A stretch of DNA of 64,000 nucleotides from Coemansia sp. RSA 487 (Eukaryota; Kickxellomycota; Kickxellomycetes; Kickxellales; Kickxellaceae). The notes beneath the pieces are model-generated. The model was not told the DNA's origin. It saw nothing but the letters and a program-made list of their open reading frames with translations, and searched no databases. The stretch covers positions 92,247 through 156,246 of the forward strand of contig JANBRJ010000035.1 of assembly GCA_027577595.1 (NCBI GenBank), read 5' to 3'. The first letter of the stretch is position 1, and each line of letters starts with the position of its first letter. The position numbers and the translations under genes are program-made. Below are positions 19,041 through 29,300 of the stretch, one piece after another.

Positions 19041-21634
19041 ATGACAAATATTCAAAAGGCTGCCTCAGGCTCATCAAACGAGGAGCCTGCTCCCTATATT
19101 GTTGACAGGACAGGAGCCCCAAAGAAAGCACCGCGTGCGAAGACGAATCAATCGGGCAGCTCAGGTAAGTTGCCCTTTGAGCATAACTAGTGGTTCTCTG
19201 CCATGTAATTCACGAATGAAAGCAATATGCTAAATGTCTATTCCAGTACTTGTGTGTTTCAACTCTATTTAGCACCAAGCCTGTACAGCAAGAGTACCAA
19301 CCAAACGCCCCAGAAAAAATCGTCTGGCCATAGTAGCACTCTCCAGTTCAGAGGGCTTTCGAGAAAAGAAGTCACTGAGAAAAGGCGAAATGATGTGCGA
19401 AGCGAACTCGACACTCGTATTCTGACAGATGTTGCAAGCGTTATTGACCATGCTCAGCCCAGAGACCCCAAACTTGCTGAACGAGCATCGCAGATTTTCG
19501 AAGCCGTGGCTGCGCGCGTGGAGAAGTGTCTTGACGAGGCCAATCGCCTGAGTACAGTAGGCAATATCTAACAGAGCGATTGTACGGATGCGGACGGCAA
19601 CTTCTCTCCAGCGAGTGCTGCTCTGGCTGCTCTGCCTTGGACGCGGCCAGCGACATACAAGCAAAAGAAGCCGTTCGAATCTGAAAGGCAAATATACGCA
19701 CACATGTCAGCATTCATCCTACTTGTCGCACACTAGGTTAAGCAGGAGATTCCGGCCGTCCAAAGAGATACGGACGAGTGCAGGCTGATCCTGCCTTTTG
19801 AAAAAACGGACATCAGCCCCAGCGACGCCGACGATGACACAAGAGTTGACCTTATCTTGAGAACGCGCAGGGCGGGACGCAAAGTCAAACTGCAGCCAAA
19901 CCCTAGCTATGCCGGGACATTTTGCGTGGCTGAAATCAAGAGCAATTCGAGCACAAAGAATCTGAACGACGCACGCGTGCAACTTTTCGACTATTCACGA
20001 AACATCTATGCTAACCAGCATGACCGGCGCTTCGTGTGGGGGCTGACGTGCTGTGGTGAATCGGTCAACGCATACATCATTAGCAACTACCGAGCATATT
20101 CCTCCCCAGCGATAGACATAACAGATATTACCAACCGCAGAGAGCTTAGCCGCTTTCTCGTCGGTTGGTCGCTGTGCAGAAAAGGGCAGCTGGGTTTTGA
20201 TGAGACGATTGTGCTGCGTCCAGACCTGCAGTGCTACGAAATCCACGTCCCATCGAGAAATGATCCTGAGGTGTCAGTCCCGTATTACTTGACAGATGTT
20301 ATTATGAAGGCTGATAGGCTGTTCGGTCGCCACTGCCGCTGCTTCCTGGCCACGCCAAACAGACCCGAAGTGCCGGTCTCAGTGGAAACCCCGATCGTGC
20401 CCTCTGTCGTCATAAAAGATTCTTGGACGGTCTGTGGTACATCCGAAGAAGACGATGAGAACACTGGTTTGGAGGCCGAGGTTGAAGGACTTCGTATTGA
20501 CGACGACACTGAGTCTCCATTTTTTGGCCATCAGCACAGCTTGCGCTTGATACGCTCGTCGATACTGGCGAGGTGCGCAGCGAGATAAACATTCTAGACA
20601 AGATCAACAAAGTTCTCGGCAGCAATACCGATTATAACGGTCTGTATCCGACGCTGCTGAACGGCGGGTGGATTCTTCAACCATCGCACACCGGACAAGT
20701 GCTTGACTGCACGCGCGAGATCCTGTTTGGACTTCATGACGAGCAGAAAAGAAAACCACCATTTTGTTTCCATGTCCGCTACGCAATGGAACCAATTGGT
20801 GAGCCGCTTAATACCTCCAGGTCCGCCTCCGAGCTCATCGCCGTTCTCTACGATGCCATGCATTGCCACAAGGCGCTTAGCGACGAATGTACTATACTTC
20901 ATAGGGATATTTCGGAAAACAATATTCTTGTTGTTCGGGATGGCAGCGATGTCCATGGATTGCTTATTGACTTCGACTGCGCACTCGACCGATCGGCGGA
21001 AAAACCTCCTGGGCGCCCCGAACGAACTGGCACGCTGCCATTTATGAGTATCGGCAACCTAGCCAACTCAGAAATCCCACGCACGATGCTAGACGATTGG
21101 GAGTCACTGCTGTACCTAGTGTGCTGGTATGGTACGTTTGGAATTAACGAGAATTGCGAGGATCGGAACTGCAGCCATCACATCAACTAGTGGTGCGTTG
21201 GCTATGAGGAAGAAATAGCTGATCAAAAGCGCTCAGATCTTAGAACTATTGGAAATTTCCATTACAGCATTGCCAGAGATTTTGGCAAGCATGACAGCAA
21301 CGCTGGTGACAGCGAGCGTTTAAGTGAATTGGCTATCCACCTGCACAACATGCTGTTCTTTAATCCCCGGCTTGGTCATGTGCCGAAAACTCCACACCAC
21401 GGAACACAGATTAATCACGAAAACGATATAAACTCAATGCTTGACGAGGATGATGAATACGATGGTAGTGACATAGCCCTGGTGAATAACCCCGAGAACA
21501 CGGAGAAGCCCTCTAAACCCATTGACCCGTTTGAAATGCGCATTAACGAGGAACAGATGATATCAAAACATCTTCTAGCTGTACTTAAGCGCCATGCAAG
21601 ACAGGCGCGCAAGGAGCTCCAAATAGCCAAGTAG
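19041..21634 (+). pseudogene. FunK1-type protein kinase with N-terminal nuclease-like domain, decayed
   Basis: Exon 1 (19041-19164) and exon 2 (from 19273) flank a 108-nt intron (GTAAGT donor, TTTAG acceptor). Reading on, in-frame stops occur at 19569 (TAA), 19734 (TAG) and 21188 (TAG), plus one frameshift placed at a T6 run (20520-20525). The N-terminal domain contains VDLIL followed by FCVAEIK and QLFDYSRNIYANQHDRRFVWG, a PD-(D/E)XK-like pattern seen in FunK1 proteins. The kinase part keeps ILHRDISENNILVV, LLIDFDCAL, GTLPFMSI and WESLLYLVCWYG. Metal-binding DFG is DFD, as is common in this family. A continuing acidic tail ends at 21634. All three stops could derive from CAA or CAG. By family knowledge FunK1 proteins are expanded fungal kinases of unclear role. 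It is most likely non-functional. Confidence 0.8.
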
Positions 21635-22984
21635 CTTTATTACCTTTGTAGCTTTGTTCATTAAAAACTCCAACCAATAACTGCTCTAGTAGCAAGTAAA
21701 TGAGAGTTTATTCGTAAATTATTGTTTTGCAGGTCTTTTCGCACTTTGCGATCTTTGTGTCGCTTGTTTCATCAGAAATGTGGCCGTCCTCGTCCTGTTG
21801 CTTTTTTAGTGCTTGAAACATCCGAACTACAGACAACGACGACTAGCAATTACAATAATGTTTGGTATACAGTGAGATATGTTGGTGGCGTTGGAAGCAT
21901 TCTAGTTAATATGCTTTTGAGCGATGCTTACATTTCGTGTGGTTCATCTGTGGATTCAGTCTAGGCAGTTGACTCTGACAAGCGAGGCGACAGGCAGTAC
22001 ATGTCGTTTTCGGCACAGCCCTGCATATGTAGAAAGCCTCAGCATCTAGATCAGTGTGCTTGTCTTTGGAGGTATCCCATAGCATGGCATGGCTGCTACA
22101 GAACGTCTTTTTCATGTTCGTTGGATTTAGTGAAGCAGTGCGTGCGGAGGGTATAGAGTGGGACATGGCTAATGGCAACAACGGAGCGAGTGAAGAGATA
22201 AACACACCGCATCCAGAGCCACTGTGGGCGAGTCTTCACAAAATTGTACATAACTCTAAATGAATCTTTCCTCTAAAGCATCGACTGTTCACCACTTTTG
22301 GAGCTGCCAGCACATTCGCCGCTTTTAGCTCCTCTCATTTTTCTCCAAGCCATTTGATCAAAATAGCAGAGCATATTTTCTTTGTCAACTAAGAAATCGT
22401 TATTGCCGGTTTTGCTGGTCTTTTTTGTTTTAAATTTATTCATCAAACTGAATCACCAGCGCCTCAGTGTGGGCGCCAACGCCCTGGAGCAACGGCAAAC
22501 TGAAAGGCTAACTGAAAGGCTAGTGAAAACCGGACTTTTTTTTTTAGGAGAGAGCGGCTGGGCGAAGAGAATCATGGGACAAAACTTTTTGGGAGTCTGG
22601 CAGCAGCGGCCAGAGGCTTTTGCCTGGAGTCGATCCTGGGATGTTGACTCACACTTGATGACATATACGTGTATATTGGAGGAACTGGCTCTCCCGTCCA
22701 ACTATGACCTAGCTCCCTTTAACAGTGCCTGGAGCCGGAGTCAAACTCGGACCAGCAGCATGCAAGCACTACGCTCATGTCCATTAGGATCTTTGCCAAC
22801 CATTTTTACAATGCCTTTGTTTGTTCGCACAGCTGCAGAATCAAGAGGATTTCCAAACAGTATTTAAGCAAGCCAGCGAAAGTGACAGCATCTGCATGTC
22901 ACTCCTTGTCTCTCTACTTCTTATCGTTGGTATTGTCCCTTCACATATACCTTTATCGAGCCACTTCTAGCCACTACACAGCCA
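21635..22984. other. Spacer between FunK1 and DUF4246 relics
   Basis: 1.35 kb without a called gene. 22391-22760 is the longest dispersed-repeat copy. 21906-22205 has a 99-codon minus-strand frame containing several cysteines (YICRAVPKTTCTACRLACQS), but it has no ATG-supported model and no known domain. The rest is AT-rich. Confidence 0.4.
22391..22760 (+). repeat. Dispersed repeat, copy R2 (longest)
   Basis: Aligns in its first 300 bp with 18242-18490 on the same strand. Its last two thirds (22480-22760) align with the complement of 47190-47475, including near-identical blocks such as CAGCAGCGGCCAGAGG, TTTTGCCTGGAGTCGATCCTGGGA, CAACTATG.CCTAGCTCC and GGAGCCGGAGTC, given here only as short anchors. 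It lies about 250 bp upstream of the DUF4246 relic. Confidence 0.85.
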
Positions 22985-24635
22985 ATGTCACTCTTATTTA
23001 TTCCTAAAGAAATACGAACCAAAGCCGTTGGCCAGGTCAGTCAAGTCGCCGCTCAGATCGCCTGTTGAAAGGTATATTATCAAATCTAGCGCTGAAATCC
23101 GCAAGAACCCAAACTGGATAGACTTGGTTGATAACAAAGAGGAGCGTCAGCGTTGGGCTGATCTGACAGCAGAGGAATTTGGTACGAAACCAACCGACAT
23201 GGAGTATATATTTGAAAAGCTTACGTACTACAAGTCTCTTCAAGGAAATTGCCAAGGCACAATGGTTCTAGAAGGCGCCAGAATGGTGTGTGTAAATGAT
23301 GTTCCAGACGATAACCAGCTGTTAAAGGAAGTCAAGCATTACGCAGCTATTCTGGAAGCTCATCCCAAGCAAAAGATGGAACTAAAGGACAGTGCCACCC
23401 TGATGCTCATCGATCCACCACTACTCTACCCGCTTGACTATAAGCTGTCACATCTGCTACAAAGCCCAATTGAATCGCCAGATGCTGCGCTCAAGGTCCG
23501 TAATTTGGGCGATAGACCTGGATCATTTGAGGCGTGAGCCAAGGTCGTGGCTAAAATAAACAAGGGTATCAAGACAGAAGACAGTATCTACACAGATTGT
23601 GATCAGAGTAATAGCTTTTGCTGGCTGACAACTAAAATTCAAGTCAATGCGGATGGGTCGGCACACATAAAGCCGTATATCAACAAGTTGCATCCAATTC
23701 AACACTCTGCCTTTTACTTGACTCTCTCAAAAGGCCTCGAAAGAACCATCCCGTTAGTCGAGCAAGTACTAACAGATCTAGTCCACCCTACCAATTTGCG
23801 AGTACCAGTATATGACGACGATTGTGTTTAATTTACTGTGCCATATCCATGTGCTGGCGACTCAGATGAAATTGATCCGGAAGTCGATGACGATCATGAA
23901 GATGCTGCATTTGTGGAAACAGGCCATCCATCAGTTCCTTATAATATGCGTGGAAAAGAGCTTTAAGTTGTCATCAAGATGAAAAACGTGTATTTGGAGC
24001 CTGAAGATACAGAATATGACATACGCAAATGGCAAAATCCAGATATTCTTAATGACAACATCGTAGCTACGTCAATGTAGTACTATGATATGGAGAATAT
24101 GGATACTTCAGATATTTAATTTCGAGGCCCCGTTGGTAAGTACGGAAAGTTTGACTATATCAACGACATATTAGAGAAAAAGGCATTTTCGTATGTCTAT
24201 GACGAATCAGACGATGTCAGTAAAGGGTTTGGATACGAATAGGTTGCTGGAAGCACCGAAAGCAAGAGTGGTTGCGTTGTATGCTTTCTAAACTTGTATC
24301 AGTATTCCGGGCCATCAGTAAAGCTGGCCGATGCATCCAAGTCTAGGCATGTAAAGATGCTGCTTTTCCATTTTGTTCATCCAGGCATACGTCTCCCATT
24401 GACATCGATTGTAGCACCGCAGCAGCAGAACTGGCGGGTTAAAGATACATTTACTGCACTTCCACTCAAAGACCTTTCTGGGGAACTTTTCCACATGATC
24501 CAACAGAAAGTCATGATGCCAATGTCTCTAGAAAAAGTACATGGAAAGCACATTGATCCAGATACCCTTAGAGAACGTTATGAAGGCGAAAATGATTGCT
24601 ATGATACGTATGTGCAGCATAGTGGAGCGATTTAA
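22985..24635 (+). pseudogene. DUF4246 family protein, decayed by in-frame stop codons
   Basis: From about 23001 to 24635 a single reading frame carries recognisable DUF4246 features in order: RYIIKSSAEIRKNPNW, a W-containing segment before VNADGSAHIKPYINKLHPIQH, LERTIPLVEQVLTDL, PYNMRGKEL, VVIKMKNVYLEPEDTEYD, LNDNIVATSM, YYDMENM, SKSGCVVCFLNLYQY and PSVKLADASKSRHVKMLLFHFV, ending near PPQQQNWR and a helical tail. The frame is broken at 23535 (TGA), 23829 (TAA), 23964 (TAA), 24078 (TAG), 24117 (TAA) and 24240 (TAG), with no frameshift over about 535 codons. The natural stop is 24633-24635. The start is unclear: an ATG at 22985 is in another frame. The family is fungal and of unknown biochemical role. 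Confidence 0.8.
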
Positions 24636-25422
24636 TAAACATGTTCTGGCTATTACTGCTGTTGCTAATATTCTATACACTTTTAAAGGCTGCAGTCATT
24701 GTCCAGTGTTGAGATATTTTGGAGATTAAATGTTTTCTTGCTATAATCAATATTCTAACTAGTATTTACAAAGGCAACTCTAAAAACAACGTAAAATCAT
24801 GAGTAGCTCTTCTTCAATTAAGCTAGCCTAACTTGGGTAAATGTTAGCGTTAAATGCTGGTAATGTCAATTTAGTTAGCAGACATCTTGGTTGGGTTAGA
24901 TCTAATATATCTTATGTGTGCAAAATGTTAGTGTAAACATGTTTGCTTTAAACTTGGCTTTCCATACACATGCTACTTTTTGTAATAACTGGCAAGAATG
25001 ATTGAAACAAGTATGCGTTCTCTAGCCAGGATTTATATTGTAGATGTGTTCCCAGCTTTTACTAAATATTTTTATTATTTGAAATACCACTTTATAAATA
25101 TGACTGGATACAGGTATAGTTATTTGCACTGTACACAAGGCGTATTTAGGCTCACTTAACTTGGGCGAGTATTGCGTTTGTCCATGGTCTCATTACACAG
25201 GAGGAAACAGAATCCATTGCCTCTTGATTATATCGATTTAAAGATCAAATCAAAGCGATAGTAAAAATTCGTGATAAACAAGATGCTTTGAAAGATCTGC
25301 TTGTGATTGTTTTAGTGGAGCGATTTTCTTTCTGTTCCTCATTTTCCAGCTCACTTAATTATTAATAACAACGTTCAATTCACAGTTTAATTGGAAGCGG
25401 CATATTCAAAGGAGCTATAGAA
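24636..25422. other. AT-rich spacer
   Basis: 787 bp of low-complexity AT-rich sequence between the DUF4246 relic and the TMEM70-like gene. No open frame, RNA gene or repeat was recognised. Confidence 0.6.
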
Positions 25423-26181
25423 ATGAGCGTCCACAAATTTCTCCGACCAGCACTAGCCAGCCCGTTGCGGCTCGGTCTCCAGTGCGCTACTGGTAAAGAG
25501 CTGCACAGCGCCATACTGAGGATGCAAACGCAAAACAAGCACCAGACACGTGGAAATGGCTTGAGATGTCGCAGATACAGCTCAGCCCAGCCAGATCAGT
25601 ACAGGATGGTCCCAGTGTACGAGGGCAGTATATCAAAGGCCGCACGCTTTATGAAACTAGCGTCCGTGACCTCGCTGATAGGTGCTTCTGCAGCGGTTCC
25701 CTTTTACTTTACAGGTGATAGCGAAGTGCCGTCGGCGGCACGTATGGTCCTGGCATTAACTACAGTGGGGATGACTGGATCGTCAACACTTCTGGCTGCC
25801 TGGGCACTCAAACCCTACATCACAACGCTTCACGTGGTGGCTAACGAAGACGATACCAGCGACAGTTCGATCGAGGTGGACGCTGATACGCCGCTTCTTG
25901 TAGAAACACTCACATTTTTGGCAAAGCCGTATACTCGTCTTGTGTTCCCTGAACAGCTTGCATCAGCAAGCGTGCCGATGGCTTCGTGGGTTGTTCGGCA
26001 GCCGTCAGAGGCGCTGGTCGCCAAGGCGGACGGAATCCTGGCGCAGATCAACAAGAACCGCAAGAAGGGAGACCAAATCCGACTTGCACAGAAAGGCGAC
26101 AAGCTCTATGCCTTCACGCAGGGCCAAATAAGCGCATTGATGGCAAAGATCATTGCGGTATCGCCTGCCCAAGAGCAATAA
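25423..26181 (+). CDS. TMEM70/TMEM186/TMEM223-type mitochondrial inner-membrane protein
   Basis: A 252-residue protein with a long basic, acid-poor N-terminus (1-52, ending RGNGLRCRRYSSAQ) resembling a mitochondrial presequence. VPVYEGSISKAARFMKLAS precedes two hydrophobic segments at about 78-96 and 107-129, joined by a short loop (TGDSEVPSAAR). This hairpin with the YxGxxx..R.K lead-in is the layout of the TMEM70-like family, whose animal members help assemble respiratory complex I or ATP synthase. The C-terminal matrix-side domain ends in DKLYAFTQGQISALMAKII. The exact family member cannot be fixed by eye. Convergent with the Ras-GAP gene, 122 bp between stops. Confidence 0.7.
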   Translation: MSVHKFLRPALASPLRLGLQCATGKELHSAILRMQTQNKHQTRGNGLRCRRYSSAQPDQYRMVPVYEGSISKAARFMKLASVTSLIGASAAVPFYFTGDSEVPSAARMVLALTTVGMTGSSTLLAAWALKPYITTLHVVANEDDTSDSSIEVDADTPLLVETLTFLAKPYTRLVFPEQLASASVPMASWVVRQPSEALVAKADGILAQINKNRKKGDQIRLAQKGDKLYAFTQGQISALMAKIIAVSPAQEQ

Positions 26182-26303
26182 ACACAGCTTACATACCGTT
26201 TTGCTAATAGAAATAGAAAACTAGAGAATCGCGATAATTAATATATGAAAAACGAAAGGACAAAAGATAAGCGAAGAAGCAAAAAGAAACTTTTAGAGAT
26301 AGC

Positions 26304-29300
26304 CTATAGCATCTGGTCAACAACCAGGCTGGTGAGTTCTGCAAGCTCACGCCACTGGGCCATGTTGCCGTCAAAGGCGATGACGCGGCCAAAGCCGCCA
26401 AAGCCAATGCGAGCCAGATACTCTTTATGAGCCGGAACCATGCTGCGGTCAAACGACGTGTCAGCGTTGCTCAGCGAGGGCACAGACGAGCGCTTGCTAA
26501 GCACGCTCATCGTGTCGTGCGAGCGGGTGCTGTTCAGCGCATGGGTCCTTTCAGACGAATCCTCGCGGATGCGCGCCGGCGGAGCATTAGATACGCGGTG
26601 CCCAGCAATGCTGGACGACATCGCCGGGCTGCTCGGGGTATGCGCGCTGTACGCAGAAACGGCAGCAGCGGTGGATCCAGCAACAGCCGCGCTAACGGAC
26701 TTGCGCGTGGTGGCGGCAATGGCATCGACAGTCAGGCCATGCGCAATGTCGGCCAGGTTTGCGCCGTTGTGGAGCAGGCTCTGCTGCTGGATAAACACGT
26801 CGGGGTCGAAGTGCGGGCGGGTGATGGCCAGACGCACCATGACGTCGTGCAGCTTGTGCGTCAGCTTGGAGCTGTGGCTGTTGTGGATGGTGCTGGTCAT
26901 TATCGGTGCCAGCGACTCCATCACCAGCAGACTCATTGTTGCATCGACCCACGCAATGCTGGATGCAAGGATGCTGTACAGGATCATTGTCTCCTGCTCG
27001 GCGCGCGGCTTGTGCATCATGGCTGCAACGATCGATGGATACAGGATGTAGTCCGACTGGCATTTGCGCGCAATGTCCAACTTGTGCGTCTGCTCTAGCA
27101 GCCGCACATAGCCGCCACGCTCGATGCTGCTCTTGGTGTCAGGCGAAACCGTGAATCCAGCTGTCGAGAACACATGGACCAGCTCCTTGCGGACACTGGC
27201 TGTCGGGATGACCAGCACAAGGTACGGCAGGATCAGATCGTACTTGCGCTCTGGGTTCGTTGTATCAGCCTGCTGCCACTTGCGGCAGCCTGAAGCCACG
27301 CCGATTATCTGCAGAACCACCTCATACGCCTCGTCCTTGGTACTCATGTCCTCCAGACCACGCAGCAGCAGCAGCGACAGCGACACTGCAAACGAGTAGC
27401 GGAAGCTGATTCCGACAGTCGCGTCGATCTGGTCGCACGCCTTCTCGACGGCCACGCGCGCTGACATCAGGAAGTGCTGGAATCCGTCGCCGTTCTCGGG
27501 CAGGAACGCACCACACGCCTCAAGGGTGCGAATGACTTTGGACACCAGGCTCAATCCGACCTTATATAGAGGAAGGTGGCCGACCTGCATGACCGCCACG
27601 CCGACCCAGAACAGAGACGCCAGATATGACGAGTCTGGCGGCAGGTTGCCGACCATGTTCACCAGGCACAGAAGCACAGAGATCGGCAGGGAGTCATCCG
27701 TCTCGCCAAATGAGGCAAGCGCGCCGCGCAGTGTCGCAAGCGTCTGATAGAGCAGATCGTCGTCAACCTCGTCGTACGCCGTGAGCTTTCCAAGCAGCAC
27801 AAAGGCACGCGGCTGGATCGCCGGGTTGAAGACAAATGTCGATGCAGTGACCAGCGTAGTCCAGCGCGCGCGCCAGCTGTTGCCGCGCCCGCTGCTGAAC
27901 GCCGGATTGTCCATAATGCGCAAAAATATCTGTGCCACACGATCGACGCTTGCCAGCGACTCGCGCGGCGACTCCATCGAGTGTGACGAGCCGCCGAGAT
28001 CGTCCTTGAACTCCATCAGCGCCTCCGGGTTCAGGGTTGACGCTGCGCCGCCGCGTGTGTACGACGACGCAATGAACGTCACTGCGCTGGTCGACTTGGC
28101 GCGCAGCCCAAATGTGAATTTTGTTCTGGACTGGATGAGCTCTGCCAACTGCTGTGCAAGCTGTGCGTACGGCGAAAGAAGCTGGCTGCCGTTGCCAGCC
28201 TCAGCGCCAACCGTGTCGGTTGTTTCCTTGAGCTGGCGCACCGGGTTGCCAGCAAAACTGTTGGCACCAGTGATGGCCGACGAGAACGTCTGGTCGATGA
28301 TCACGCCGTTGCACTGCGTCAGTGCCAGGCTGTGTACCACATGCATGACAATGCCATGGAGTGTGGCATGGATCAGTCCTGCTCCGGACTTCAGCAGCAT
28401 GCACGTGACGAATGCAACATCAGGTAGATACTCCTCAGCGAAACTGCAGTTGGAGAAGCTCATCGTTAGCAGAAGCCGCATGTACACCGCAATCTCGGGC
28501 CACAGCTGGTGCGTCGCAATGTCAATAACGCTCATCGAGCATGTCTGCGCCACAAGCTTGCGTAGCCGCACAATAAGCTTGTTGTACCGTGGGTTCTTTC
28601 CTGCCAGCGTCGCAAGCACGTCGGCTATCAGCTCGGTCTCCACAGTCAGTGCGCCGTACTCCAGTGCAACGGTCACAAGAATGTCAAGCACAATGTCTGT
28701 TAGCTCCTCGACGCGCGCAATAAGCGACCACACGTGTTCCTTGAAGTGCATATACATCGTCGGCTCCTTCAGGTGCAGCCGGGTCAAGCTGCGGATGATG
28801 TCTTGCGTGCGGCTAAGCGCATCGGGGGTAGACACCGTGTCGTGCGTAAACTGGCCCAGGCAGAGCACCCACGGCTGAATGTAGTGCAAGATCCACGGCT
28901 TCATGTTCTGCGCACACTTTGTGAACGCAAGCAGCGCCTCTGAAAGCAGCTCCAGCGTCATGTCAGGCGCACTGATGCTGAGCCTGGTACAGATACGGAA
29001 GATGAACTGAAGCGGGTTTGGCGGCAAGCAGAGGTCGGTAGCAAACGCCAGCTCATGTCCGACATCCAGATTGAATGTCGCCACAACAGAAATCAACATC
29101 CGATACGCCGAGATACGCAATGTCGCGTTCTCCGAGCCAGCATTCAGAAGCGCGACGTTTAGAAGAGTGCCTGGCACATCGGATGGGCGGATGACACGCT
29201 CTTGCACAGCCGGGGCGTTCGGATGGTTTGTGTACCTCGAACGTGCGCTGCGGATAGCCTTGTACAGCAGCTCCCACTTGGGGCTTGAGAACATGATCTG

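Noticed and set aside
22054-22263. Small protein at the start of the DUF4246 spacer
   Set aside because: Overlaps a competing minus-strand frame and has no domain, conserved context or promoter signal.
22391-22760. LTR or TIR transposon ends for the dispersed repeat
   Set aside because: Possible TG...CA or TGATC-like ends were considered, but copies diverge before any consistent terminus and no target-site duplication could be shown.
19041-24635. Reassigned stop codons (TAA/TAG read as glutamine) as an explanation for the open frames with stops
   Set aside because: RPA190, the Ras-GAP, ESA1 and other long genes in the same window end at TAA or TAG and have no internal stops, so the standard code is in use.
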